Origin: Dactylonectria macrodidyma
Taxonomy: Eukaryota > Ascomycota > Sordariomycetes > Hypocreales > Nectriaceae
Assembly (NCBI GenBank): GCA_020744425.1
Contig: JAGMUV010000002.1
Span: forward strand, 1,408,501 to 1,472,500
Direction of reading: 5' to 3'
Length of the DNA stretch: 64,000 nucleotides
The position numbers and the translations under genes were made by a program. Positions 37,002 through 47,950 of the stretch are shown here, piece by piece; positions within the stretch are counted from its first letter, which is position 1, and the number at the start of each line of letters is the position of its first letter. A model generated the notes under the pieces. It was not told the DNA's origin. It did not search any database and worked only from the letters and a program-made list of their open reading frames with translations.

Positions 37002-39370
37002 TGGATGAGATAGATCACGGAGCAGATGCGTCAACAGGGGCTTCGACAGAAAGGAAACAGAGGAGGAATGACCAATGGAGGATTCTAGATACAGGAGGGG
37101 GCTATTGTATGGACAGTCGTAGAAAGAAGGATGGTAGTGGTGAAGCGGAGGATAAGGGACGTGGTTGTCGACGGCTATCGCTCGCTCGCCGAGATTTGAG
37201 TCCGTCTTAGCTTAACCGTCTCAGTTAGAATGGCGCAGTCGAGATGGTTAATAGCTCAAGGCTGAAGAGGAAGGAAAGTGAAGGTTGGACGGGGCAAAGA
37301 CTGCCCAGGGTTGTCCAAGCAGGGGCGGGTAGACGTGAGAGAAGTTCGTAGTGTGTTTCCTATTCCGTGTAAGAGGATTCTTTATGATTCTCTATGAGAG
37401 GAGATGGATTTGTTGCACAAGAATTCCAATGTTGATAAAAGCCCTGCCCCTGTCAGTCGACCACGATGGTCAGGATGTCGGTAGGAGTGAGTCCCTCGTC
37501 ATCCATACGATGCCAACCTGTGGCTTGTGTCTCGTATCTAGTTCCTATCAAGCGCCTCGCTGATCAAAGACAGAGCAACATTTTGCCAAGCGGACAGCGT
37601 GTGTCATCCGCGGACCCTTGTTGATCTCGGGAATACCTTCACGGGATCTTCGTCGCCTACAGCATCCATCTTGACCCTCCTCCACACAACCTTCATCTTC
37701 ATTCATCAACCAACTATCCCCAAACATACGAGAGCCACGGGCAAAATGCGGCGGCATGCGCGAGTCCCGGAGGCTAAAAGCTGCACATTCTGCATCTGTA
37801 CTAGGTAGAGTACACATGTGGTAAGACAAGTAGGCTGTTCTTTTCAGCTTCCCCCACCAATCGCGAAAAAAAATAAGCGCTATCGGGGACCTGGGTTATT
37901 TTAGAGTGGCCGAATGACAGACGAAGTAATCAAACCCGGCGATGAAAGAGGCTTCGTTGCAGATCCAATCCCATCGTCTGGCGGCTTAACATGGATCATG
38001 GATGCCATGGCTCGATTGATCCTTGGTTCGATTTCACCTGATCCTTGGTTCCTTCATCCTTGCCGCCACACCAAATACCCCATGCTCAAGATGCTCAACT
38101 AAGTATTCCATGTCATCTTCATCGTCTAGAAAATCATCGCCAAGTTTGAGGATGGGATGCATTAAACGCAGAGTAGTACTGTCATGCACACATGGCGATA
38201 GCACCATCTCATTACGCCGCTGGAACTGGGGATGCTGCCAATACCTATGCATCCATCGTCCATTCCTCAGAAGTCAGACATTCATAACCTAATATCGTCT
38301 CCCGAATCGCGCTCAAACGGCTGTCGACGCTGACAGGGGGCCCAGTCCCTATCGAGTCTTTCTTACGCCCCTCAGGGGTCTAGAACTCGCCGACTCCGTG
38401 TAGCCCTGGGTTGAGCAGTCATGTTCCACCATTCTTGATGGAGGAAACACTAGATCAAGATCATGAGGTAGAATATCACGAAGTGAAATGGTCACTACGA
38501 ATTTGTAGTTGGGCTTCTACACCCTCGATGATCTACTTCTCCTATTCATCTACGTGCAGGAGACCTAGAGACGGCGACCATTCTCTTTGGACGCCCATTT
38601 TGATATGGTCTATTTCCGGACCACTACAAGAGCCGCCGCAAAACAAGCATCTGAGTCTCTCCATCGGCGATATCCCTCATGGTGGCAGGTGATTTGTCAA
38701 CTGGGTAGTAGTGCCGAGGTGAACCCTGGTTTACAACCTCAACGCCATGTTGCTACCGACGTACAATACCATCCCCTCTCTCTTCCCTAGTCATCGCCAC
38801 CAAACTATCAGACCCAGACGGACACCTGTAGCAATATCACAGCTGGGGTCGGCTCGGCTCCGCCCCGCCCTGTAAGCGGGATCTGGCATTCTCCAATGCA
38901 TCCGGCTCTCGGCCTGATGGGACCCAAACAGTTGACCGGCCCTCGGTTCCCCCATGATGAAATCACCTCCGCCAGGCGGGAATTAAGTATAGATCCGTCA
39001 TTGAGCGAGATGGCTCATGCACCGCATTCTGCGTGTGGTGGGCGGCATTTCAAAGCAATACCCCTTGTCAGGTCGCCGGCGAAATTGGCTGTGCAGGAAA
39101 TAGCAACATCAGTCATCCAGCATCACCAAGAGGCGATCCAGCCAGCCCGGATAGCAAGTAGGTGTCATTATGTTCGTGTTAATTCGTTCTATGTCGTTGC
39201 CAATCCAGACACAACGCCAAACGCCATATTTCACCTAGCAACCTGCCTAAAATCTTTCGTCATTCCCCCTCGTCAGCGTCGGCGATACCCCAAGCAAAAC
39301 CCGCCCTTCAGTCACGCATTAGCCCCTTTGTCGATAGATGAAAGAGTCACGTATAAGCCCGACCACTCAC
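37002..39370. other. Intergenic region with possible decayed coding remnants
   Basis: The right flank of the zinc-cluster factor should hold its promoter. Two stretches look like old coding sequence. On the + strand, 38509-38790 reads LGFYTLDDLLLLFIYV, then a TAG at 38566, then FSLDAHFDMVYFRTTT and onward; another TAG sits just before, at 38506. On the minus strand, 38252-38034 reads LKLGDDFLDDEDDMEYLVEH. Neither belongs to a family I recognise, and they may be unrelated. Confidence 0.35.
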
Positions 39371-39586
39371 CTAATCTCTGACCGGATCCAATGAGTCCGG
39401 TGACCCTTTGGCACCGGGGCATACCACTTGGACGCAGATACAACCCGTCCTCGCCGGGATCCACTTACACACGGTTTTCTTGACTCGGATGTCGCAGCAA
39501 CAGCATGGCGTAGTGAGGAATCGATACCATGGCATGGCTAGAGCGCCGCTGGCGGCAGAAAGTGTCAAAATAATAGATAAGTTCAT
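39371..39586 (-). CDS. Small secreted cysteine-rich protein, one CCCC module
   Basis: An intronless gene of 71 residues. Residues 1-17 (MNLSIILTLSAASGALA) form a clear signal peptide with an Ala-x-Ala-like cleavage site. The mature part of about 54 residues has eight Cys: 28-31, 40, 49, 51 and 56. The pattern is CCCC-x8-C-x8-C-x-C-x4-C-P. It matches two modules in the neighbouring gene at 40100-40555. The open frame runs upstream to 39733, but those residues lack a signal peptide and the ATG at 39586 places one correctly. Size, secretion signal and Cys content are those of fungal effectors or surface proteins; function is unknown. A gene this small could be missed by automatic annotation. Confidence 0.75.
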   Translation of the reverse strand: MNLSIILTLSAASGALAMPWYRFLTTPCCCCDIRVKKTVCKWIPARTGCICVQVVCPGAKGSPDSLDPVRD

Positions 39587-40099
39587 GATGATAGAATTGT
39601 CGTGGCTGTGTGCTTGTGGGTGTATATGAGCGTGTTTCTCTTTCTTACTTAGATGTGAGCCTTGTATGAGTGTTGAGACAAAGATGGCAAAGTGAGATGT
39701 TTGAGCCAGTGTAGAAGGGATCGGTGGGATCAAGAATATTTCATATCATTTTAATACTAATGAAAACACCGTTTATTTTCCTTCACACCGGAAGCCATTG
39801 TTTGTCATGATCACGATCCTAAACTATATCTCAAAACTATGACCAAACCGTCGGAATGGTGGCTGGAACTCACAACAACATAAGAGTGCAGAAAATATCA
39901 CCGACGGGAGCAGAGACCAGCGTCTAAATCCGACTGTGCCAGCCACAACTCAAATATATGGAAAGAATCCGTTCTGCCAACCCAATCATGCTCCAACGTT
40001 CTGTTAACCCTATCGTACTACCTCGGGAGGGGAAAAAAATGCCCTAGGTTAGCCAGATTCCCGGCCCCGATCTCATACTTTCCGGCTACTTTGACCGCC
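39587..40099. other. Spacer between the two cysteine-rich protein genes
   Basis: About 510 bases that should hold the promoter of the downstream small gene and the 3' end of the upstream one (both minus strand). No further copy of the CCCC module was seen in any frame. Confidence 0.5.
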
Positions 40100-40555
40100 C
40101 TATTCCGTCTCCTCCGCCAGACTAGCCTCTACGGTAATGGTTGGCGCGTCGTCAGGACAAAGTACCATAGGGCAGAAGCATCCTTCGTCGACGCTGGTAC
40201 GCAGTTCGCACACGATTGTGCCCTTCCCGATGTTGCAGCAGCAACACGGCTCTGGGGATGTAGGAGTCGGCTCCAACGTGCAAGCAGTAGGCGTGGTGGA
40301 AGAATTAGATGTCTGAGTAGGTCGTGGATCTCCAGCTCTGATCGTCGGTGCATCGTCTGGGCATACGACTGCGAGGCAGACGCAGTCCTCGGCGCTGGCG
40401 CGATAGTCGCATACTGTAGCTGGGATCGAGGGGTCGCAGCAGCAGCACTCGAAGCTGCCTCCTTCTTCATCGCCCTCATCGCGGTTCTCGTTGGTCGGAG
40501 CGGCGAGGATGGTGCTGCTTCCAAGTAGGAATGCCGTTAGGGTGACGAAACGCAT
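40100..40555 (-). CDS. Secreted cysteine-rich protein with two CCCC modules
   Basis: An intronless gene of 151 residues. A signal peptide covers about residues 1-18 (MRFVTLTAFLLGSSTILA). An acidic spacer (residues 21-32) leads to module 1, with Cys 37-40, 49, 58, 60 and 65 ending VCPDDAPTI. A Thr/Ser/Pro-rich linker, probably O-glycosylated, contains one extra Cys (92). Module 2 follows with Cys 104-107, 116, 126, 128 and 133 ending LCPDDAPTI. The frame extends upstream to 40567 only through a TTG; the ATG at 40555 starts the signal peptide. The shared PDDAPTI after both modules points to internal duplication. The neighbour at 39371 carries one more copy. No enzyme motif is seen. A secreted structural or effector role is a guess. 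Confidence 0.84.
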   Translation of the reverse strand: MRFVTLTAFLLGSSTILAAPTNENRDEGDEEGGSFECCCCDPSIPATVCDYRASAEDCVCLAVVCPDDAPTIRAGDPRPTQTSNSSTTPTACTLEPTPTSPEPCCCCNIGKGTIVCELRTSVDEGCFCPMVLCPDDAPTITVEASLAEETE

Positions 40556-40766
40556 TTTTGCTTGCAAAAGTTGTGAGACACTGGTGATGGAGTCGAGTCG
40601 TCGGCAGGGTGATTGGTTGTGCAGTGGTTGAGATTGTCTGGCGCAACGGTGGATTGTATCGAGAAACAGAATCGAGGAAAACTCTTACTTCTTTCTTGGT
40701 TTGTGGTAGGTGTTTGTTCGAAACTCAGCTACTGACCAGAACTCCTGAGAAGAAGAGCGATGTGTG

Positions 40767-40776
40767 TTTATATAAA
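40767..40776 (-). promoter_or_regulatory. TATA box candidate for the two-module secreted protein
   Basis: The palindrome TTTATATAAA lies about 210 bases upstream of the ATG at 40555. TATA boxes are common in regulated fungal genes for secreted proteins. Its role is inferred from position only. Confidence 0.5.
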
Positions 40777-41395
40777 CTCGGCAACCAACCATCAAATGAT
40801 CCGTCCATCCACCCATCTAACCCAGTGCAAAATTCATTAGGAAAGTCGATCACACAAACGGCTCCATCGTTCCCTCCCAATACGCAATTTCCAATCTGAA
40901 AATGCCGATCATCATTCCTTATTCGCCGCAGCCGGCAAGAGCTGTCATGTCGATCAGTGTTGCTAGGATCCTTCTCCAGTCTTGGCTGACATATCCCAAG
41001 ATCAACGCAACGAACGTAGCGTCATTCTCCCATTTACTCTCCTTGCCCTCCTTACCCCACAAACGGTAAGATGACAGCTTCCTATGACGGCACCAATTCC
41101 TGCTGAGCCCCAAAAGTGTCTTGCATTCTCATCGTACCCTTTTGCCTCTCGCTTCCTTCCCCAATCCATACAGCTGGCAGCCGAACAAGGCTTCAGTCGC
41201 TCGAGTCCACCAAAGTCTAAACGGGTCATACGCCTTAGATGCCTCAATCGTCTTCATTCCACCAGTGATCGGATAGTCTCTCTCCGAAGGTAGTGGCCGG
41301 TGGGGTAAAACTGACACAGTCCATCCAAAGTCACCGACTACTTCAATATGCAGTCAGATGCTCCCTTCTTCCCCGTGTTTTATTCATGTGCCATA

Positions 41396-41435
41396 TTCAT
41401 CGTCTATTCATGTATCTATACGAATAGACGATGAA
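41396..41435. repeat. Perfect inverted repeat, 14-bp arms
   Basis: The arms are TTCATCGTCTATTC (41396-41409) and its exact reverse complement (41422-41435), with a 12-nt spacer. It could form a stable hairpin in RNA or a cruciform. No gene overlaps it. Confidence 0.85.
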
Positions 41436-42951
41436 GAGGACTTCATAGGCTTCTTCATAACCCATTGCTCAAGCCGGCATCTCACTACGCTATGTGGAGC
41501 CCTGGGTAAGAGGAATTCCACTCCTCTGTAAGCCAAGATTCTGATCGAAACTCTAATACTTTAATTTAGCCATAAGCGAACCCTTTTACGGCCGAGAACC
41601 CAAGCAGGCCGGTAACCGGAATAGGATGTTAAAAATAAACCAACCTAGGCTGACTATGTGAGAAGGATTTGCAAAGATATGCGGCATTGTAACGAAGGAA
41701 TCGACAATGCTCATGCCTGTTTTGGTACGTCACAGAAGCAAGTGAGGAGATCTGCATTTAACATGACGTTTAGCAAAGGTTATTCTTTTTATAGCATCCC
41801 AAATGAGTGCAATACAGTTCTTGCTATTACGCGGATAGAGCAATGGACAGAATGACCTCGCCGTAAAGGGTACGCAGTGTCATCCAAGTCATAACCACGA
41901 ATAATGCAGGTATGTCGAACCTCGAGGGGGCGGGTGATGAGCGATGTAGCAGTATAACCAAAAACCAACCATGAGGAGATTTTACGCTCACTACTTTATA
42001 GTTTTCATAAATATTATCACATATAAATTAGGCGTAAGTTATGCAGTCCTGCATCGTCAATGTCACATGTAGATGCCCCGCGAGGGTTTCTCGTAGCCCA
42101 GTCCGTCTTTTCTCATCCCTACCAGGGCGGCTTCTAGTTATCCATATTTGCCAATACGAGGCCAAGCCGAATTAACGGTATAGATCCAATATTGAATGAG
42201 GCTGCCGATTTATTTCAGTTAGGACACGCCGTTGAATTGTAAAGTTGATCATTTGATTGCGACATCCATAGCTCAGGCATGGAAATGGTCAAAGATAGAT
42301 TCAGGCTATGATAGAGCACGCCGTCATTATCAGGCTCGAATAGCTTCTTCGCCTTGGGATGCTTATCATTGGAAGGCACCATGTCTAGTTGGCATTCATT
42401 GAGCAATATTCTTCACTCAAAACAACCGTAACGTCACAAGTTTGATGATATATTGCAGGCAGAGGCAAACATCGATATTTAGTTCAAAACCGTCAATCGA
42501 TTTACGCGCTGGCAAATAGAAAGCCCGAACCTTGGTCGACATCTTTCGACCCGAATCATTTTTCCCAGTCAATCATAACCCATCAGAATCTCAGCCTATG
42601 CAATTGGTCACCAACACCAGGTTTGGTGACAACTACCAGGAAACCGCCGAAACACACAAAGAAGAGCCCAATAAATACCATGATCTGCATCGCTCGTGAT
42701 TTCAAACTCTCCCATGACTTCATGCGGCTCATGAATCAGGCGCAACCACTCAAGAGTCCAAAATGTCATATTTTTTCAATCAAACTTAAATCCGGACAGC
42801 AGAAGCCATGGCCATTACAATCGAGCAAATAATAGACGGAAGCGCACATGACAATCTGCAACATGTTCCCCATCAGAGCGCACCGAGCACTGGAGATAGA
42901 ACCAAAGTCGTACAAATACAGCCAGGCTAGCAGCCAGTGGCAACAAGCCAC

Positions 42952-44936
42952 CTAAGAACCAGGCATACGTAGGATGGGGTAGAGAGAAGAACCCTCTCGA
43001 GGCGCGTTGATAGGAGGCAGTTCAACTGAGGAACTCTTGGGGCTCTTGACGTCAATGTCCATGGCGTCACTGTCACCGGAGGGCCGGCGGTCACGTCCCT
43101 CCTCTGCAAACTCCTTGCGCTCAAGGCGTCCACGAACGTACTCTCGTAGGGTCTCAATGACGCGCATGTTCTCAAGCCAGCGGTCATACTGCTCTTCACG
43201 CTCTCGGGTGGCTTCACTAACGTCCGACGACTCGGACGAGGGAGAGCCGACAGAGAGGGCAGACTCGCTAGCCTTGGGTGTGGAGGCGCCGCTGGTATCC
43301 TCTCGAGGTGGGGGAAGAGGGCCGCCACGGGCGCGCTGGAGCATGCCGCCAGAGTAGCGACGGCGCTCGTTGCTCTCAAAGCTGGGCCCGAGAGTTGTGG
43401 TGGTAGAGTGACCAAATGCCTGGCTGACAGCGGGGAGGCTAGTGGGCAGGTTGGGGTACATGACGGATCCTGAGGCGGTTGAACCGTGCCGAGACTGGGG
43501 AGACATGGCCGAGGATGAGGGGCTGGGAGAATGGCCAGAGGTATATGACATGGAGCTAGATGGCGGGGTGACAGCAGGAGTTCCGGTGGAAGAGATAGCC
43601 GTCAGTGGTGAGGCCATGCTGACCGCAGATACAGAGTGGTAGTTGTCAGCCGTGACCGGCATGCCGCCAGGCGATCGGTGAGTGGTAGGTGGTGACGGAG
43701 TGTTACGGTATCCATTAAAGTTGTGCTCTCCGTGGTGGATGTGAACACCGGCAGTAGCGTGGCTGGCGTTCTCGTAGATAGTGTCTTGCATCTGGCCGAG
43801 CAGGTTGTCGATGTGGACAAGGTCCTTCTGCGTCCGGGCATTAGGCATTGGCAGGTAGTACTGCTGAGCCAAGGGATTCTGGCTGGGAGCAGGGCCGCCA
43901 TGCATCACAGCTGGGCCGGCCGGTTGCGGCATGTACTGTTCCGTGGCGGCCATGGGGCCGTTGGGGATGGAGAGGGTGCCATGGAGGGGCATCAATGACC
44001 GGCCGATCTGCTGGTAGGACGAAGGGTCAATCTGGCGGCGCTTGGCGTTGGCGAAGAAGTCGTCGACCATGTCAAAGGTGCGCTTGCGGTCAAACCCTGC
44101 AGAAGCGGCGCTGTAGCCTAGGTGCTCAGTGCGGGCATTGTGCATGGGCGGCTGGTTAAAGTAAAGGCCGTAGTTAGTGGAGGGTTGAGGGGCGTAATAG
44201 CCACTGGGAGGCCCAGGCTGGTGCGAAAAGGCGGCAGCGTTGGTTCGCATCTGGCCATTGTGATCATAGTAGCTGGAGGGGCCTTAGAGGGAGTTAGCCT
44301 CGAGAAGAGAAGAGCAGACAACCTGCCGAGATGGAGAGCGAGTCTACAACGTACCCTTGGGAGGCTGAGGCCTGTAGTTGAGTCCGCCCTGGGGATCCTG
44401 AGACGGGCGGACTAGGACCGAATCATCGGCGTGGGTCTTGACGTGCTTCTTCAAGTCCTGAGGACGCTTGAAGGATTTGCCGCAGAACTCACACTTGTGA
44501 GGCTTCAGGGGCACATGGACACGGATGTGCGATGTGATGTGGTCTCGCTTGACCGTAGTAGTACGGCACGAGTTCCACTGGCATGTCAAGTTGAGGTTGT
44601 TTGTGCTCTTGCGGCCAACATGGCGCTCACAAATATGCTCCTGATGGAGGGGATTAGTGTCCGTTGTCTCATCCGACATGACCCAGGCAAGGCAGTGGGT
44701 TGACTTACATAGAGCAGCTCGGGTGTACCAAACTTTTGGTTGCAGGCGTTCCATCGGCAGATGAGGTTTTCATCTGAGGAATTAGAAGGGGCAGCGCTGC
44801 TCTGTGAGGTGTTGGAAGCAGCACTGGGAGCGGGAGTGGTCGACTTGGAGTCGCTGGTCGACGAAGGCGTCGCCGACTGCTGTGGCTGCTGAGGCGTCTG
44901 CAGCTGCTGCTGCTGGTCGGTGACTGGGGCAGACAT
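42952..44936 (-). CDS. pacC: pH-response transcription factor PacC/RIM101
   Basis: Three minus-strand exons: 44936-44709, 44640-44355 and 44282-42952, encoding 614 residues. PacC mediates ambient-pH control; at alkaline pH it is cleaved and then activates alkaline genes and represses acidic ones. A Gln/Ser/Thr-rich N-terminus precedes three C2H2 fingers: [39 protein letters not shown] and [18 protein letters not shown]. Intron 1 splits finger 1 after LLY. A conserved basic segment follows ([20 protein letters not shown], about 241-259). The signalling protease box is near residues 537-559 ([19 protein letters not shown]). Two YPxL motifs, YPNL (about 447) and YPIL (606-609), match the PalA-binding sites known to flank this box. 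Length and order are typical. Two groups of GCCARG hexamers lie upstream. Confidence 0.98.
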
Positions 44937-45275
44937 GGTGGGCAAGAGCGCGGGAGTGCGGAGTATCTGTTTGGCCGAGGGGCGACTGTGCCTTAAGTCT
45001 AAGCGTGGAGGGGTTGGCTCGACTTGAGACAGGCGCCGAGCTTCTCCTTGAGGCGGTAGGAGGCGCAAGGGGGCGCAGTGAAACGGACGCGGTGCTAGCG
45101 ATGGAAATAAATCGCGGTTCAACGCGACTTGACTTGACAGAAGTCTGCAGATGAGGCAGAAGAACGAGATAGATGATCGAGAAGAAGGAAATGCCCGTCC
45201 TGAAGTCTCTGGGGCGAGAGCTCCCTTTACATTTACGCAAAAGTCTGGGCAAGAGGGCAAGAGCGAGCGGAAAGT

Positions 45276-45426
45276 CTTGGCAGTCTTGGCAGTGATTACA
45301 AAGTACCGATGACGGAGGGATACTCTTCGTCATGTGGGTTTTGTGGTGTGGGAGAAAGTACTCCTGGTAGTCGATACGCCAAGACTGTGGGCGGAGAGAA
45401 CGGTGCCAAGACCGCCAAGGCTTGGC
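45276..45426. promoter_or_regulatory. Cluster of six PacC consensus hexamers (GCCAAG/CTTGGC)
   Basis: CTTGGC is at 45276, 45285 and 45421; GCCAAG is at 45378, 45405 and 45414. Six sites in 151 bases compare with about one per kb expected by chance for both GCCARG forms on both strands. They lie 340-490 bases upstream of the pacC ATG. PacC is known to bind GCCARG. Autoregulation is an inference. Confidence 0.6.
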
Positions 45427-45790
45427 AGTCTGGGCACTGCCCCTCATCGCACAGCTTCGATTGGCCTCTCTCACCTCGGGGCCTCACAAAGGCTGCCAAC
45501 GGATGCGTCAAGCGTTTTATTCGGCCACCCAGCGTCACCTGAGCCATTCCCCTTCCCCATCCCATCCCCGATTTCCCCCCCTCCCTCCTTGACGCCCACT
45601 TGTGCGTGTTTTTGATGTGTGTTATGCACATCCATTTCTCTCACTTGGTGGCCTTCTATCCGAAGTGCATACGACGTGCCTTTGGCGTACCCGAGGAGGG
45701 TTGCATACCTAATGTTGACACTTTTGAGACGATGCTCTGGCATCAACCCTGAGCTGTAAAAGAGACTAGACACTGTACGTAGGTACCCTG

Positions 45791-45826
45791 ATGAGAGGCA
45801 GCATGAGAGGCAACATGAGAGGCAAC
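45791..45826. repeat. Tandem repeat, 12-bp unit, three copies
   Basis: The unit ATGAGAGGCARC occurs three times in a row. A further partial copy (TGAGGCAACATG) lies just downstream. Confidence 0.85.
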
Positions 45827-46282
45827 ATCATCCATCTCTGTGAGGCAACATGTCTCGGAGGTGGGGCCCGTCTGCCGGCCGTCCAACTTTACATATTAGA
45901 CCTAGTGGGTGGTGCTGGTGCTTCTTACAATTCCCCGGAGCACAACGAGCCACTCCTGTCACGAAATGCGGTACCAGCCCAGCGCAAATCCCAGGGCTGC
46001 TCGAAAGAGTGTGACTGGGCGAATGGCTTGCGCGAAATGGACAGCATAATTAGTATGTTGCAACACGCAGCCCCGTGTTGTGAAGACGACTCAAGGGCCA
46101 AGAATACCACCACAGCCTTGATGCCACCCGGTTCGCCAAGCTCGTTGGGCACGAGACTGACTGACTGGATAACGGGGTTTGACAAGAAAACCATGGCAAT
46201 AAGAACGGGCTGATGATGATAACGCCGCAAACAATGGCCACAGCGGCAAATCTGGCGCACACGAACAAACAGGTGACTCGTC

Positions 46283-46321
46283 CTCAATATGACGCCTCAA
46301 CATGACGCCTCAATATGACGC
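46283..46321. repeat. Tandem repeat, 13-bp unit, three copies
   Basis: The unit CTCAAYATGACGC occurs three times without spacer. The middle copy differs by one C for T. Confidence 0.85.
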
Positions 46322-46380
46322 CCTCCGAGGCAGGCGAGTCAAGCAATACCCGCAACGCCCTCGTGGGCATGAGGCTTTTT

Positions 46381-46769
46381 GCCAAGACGGGTTACCGCAC
46401 GACTCAAGCATTCCTCTTGGCTTTTTGGACGGGGCCCCAAAATGACGGACTCTTCATCAATCAAGCTTTCCGCCCGCCGAGAACGCCCTTCCAGCTGCCC
46501 CCTTGCCCACTGGTAGGCCTGGTCTGGCACCGAATCCTCGTCCTCTGGCACCAATCGTGTCGCTCCCCAACAGCCCGCCAAGCCTAATGCCCAGCCCACA
46601 TGCCCGGCTTTCTTGTTATTGCCCAGCTTATTGCCCAGCTTTCCTTCGACCTCTTGGCAGGCGCTTCTTGGCGTCTTGTCAACTCTTGGCGCAGCTTGTC
46701 TTGTGCCTCTTGGCAACACTTGGGTGTCTCCCCCCAGCCTGCCAAGCCCTCGGCGCCCCCTGGGCCAAG
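46381..46769. promoter_or_regulatory. Second cluster of ten PacC consensus hexamers
   Basis: GCCAAG occurs at 46381, 46577, 46741 and 46764; CTTGGC at 46416, 46653, 46667, 46685 and 46709; adjacent TTGCCCAGC repeats (46619-46640) are near matches only. That makes nine exact sites in about 390 bases, 1.4-1.8 kb upstream of pacC (the tenth is a near match). The tract may be a decayed tandem repeat instead of a selected array. Confidence 0.45.
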
Positions 46770-46928
46770 AGAATACCAAGAGGATACCAAGAGAAATACC
46801 CACAGGCATCGTATTTTTGAACTCGCTCATCCCTCACTAATCAATCAATCACTGCAGCCGGGGACATGGAGCAGCCATGTTGCGTACGTGGACCGTCTCC
46901 AAAGAATTACCTAATTCGGAAAATGTGT

Positions 46929-46948
46929 CCCCCCCCCCCCCCCCCCCC
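46929..46948. repeat. Homopolymer run of 20 C
   Basis: Twenty C in a row, then a CT. The true length is uncertain because homopolymers are error-prone. Confidence 0.8.
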
Positions 46949-47918
46949 TCTCTACCACGTTTCTGAGCCTAGAAATGCGTCAATTGCCCAACGCCCCAAG
47001 GCTCTTGCAAGTCCCATCCCATCGGATTAAGCTGCCACCACCCGCGAACTCATCGCATAGCATTTTCCTCATTCAATATCCCGCATAGCTAGGGCAATGT
47101 CATGTTTCTTTTATTTTTCTCTCTCATGTTAGGCTTAAAGTGAAAAGCAATATCGAGTCTTCTCCTCTCACGTCTTGCGTAAACCAAGTACAACTTGCTC
47201 AACGCACCAGTGTCACCAACGCCGCAGCCCCCCGCAGATCCGCGAACATCCGAGAGACTCCATATTTCGTTGCGACATGTCCCAAACCCCAAAGCGGGCT
47301 CGATGTGTCTCCCGAAGACCCCGAGCAAGGGATCAGACAGCCGAGATCGTTTTTCCCTTTTTCAACTGGTCTTCCATCCTTCCAGGAATGACTAGTAGAT
47401 ATGCTAACACGTATGTACTGTATGTACATCCAAGTGGGCGGCCACGAGGCGGATAGATTGACGACCCGATGGCAGCAAAAGACAAAAAAAGGTGGAAATT
47501 ACCACACGTCAGCACCACAAGTTGCGCAACCTTTGGCTTTCTATTGTACCTCCTTGCAAGTTACAACATCTCTCCTCTACACACGGAGTTCAAGCAGCGC
47601 TATGTATTCATCAACCAGATTGCCAAGCACCCATACCTCGCCACCACCATCTTCCCCCGTACTCCTGTCTCCTGTCTCCTGTCTTCTTGTCATCATGATA
47701 TCCTCTCACACAACCAAGACTATGCCAAGCTCGTGCCAAGGAGCGCCCAAGAAGTCTCCGCGAAGCGCCAGGACTTCCTCATCGGCGCATCAACCCCTGC
47801 GCCAAGGTCTTGGTATTGGCGACATTGCGGCAGTGCAAGTTTTAGTGGCATGTACTAGAGCACTTATCACCACATTCTGCACTTATACCCCGCCTCTAAT
47901 CTCATCCTCGCCGCACGT

Positions 47919-47950
47919 ACTACGTACTATGTATGTACATACTACGTAGT
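47919..47950. repeat. Nested TAC/GTA palindromes
   Basis: ACTACGTA (47919-47926) is matched by TACGTAGT (47943-47950), and between them GTATGTACATAC (47931-47942) is itself a perfect palindrome. Similar TACGTA motifs occur near 8117, 30930, 47401, 51310-51340 and 53270. Confidence 0.65.

Larger units (their letters stand above)
40556..42951. other. Intergenic region, partly A/T-rich
   Basis: The left part is promoter of the two-module secreted protein. From about 41330 to 42950 the sequence is visibly A/T-richer, with only short ORFs and no domain. It includes a perfect 14-bp inverted repeat at 41396-41435. The right end is the 3' flank of pacC. Confidence 0.5.

Noticed and set aside
37002..37034. 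Upstream extension of the zinc-cluster factor
   Set aside because: The extra residues begin at a TTG; no in-frame ATG is present before 37001.
40091..40528. Open frame on the + strand
   Set aside because: It mirrors the cysteine-rich secreted protein on the other strand, which has a signal peptide and a repeated motif. The + product has neither.
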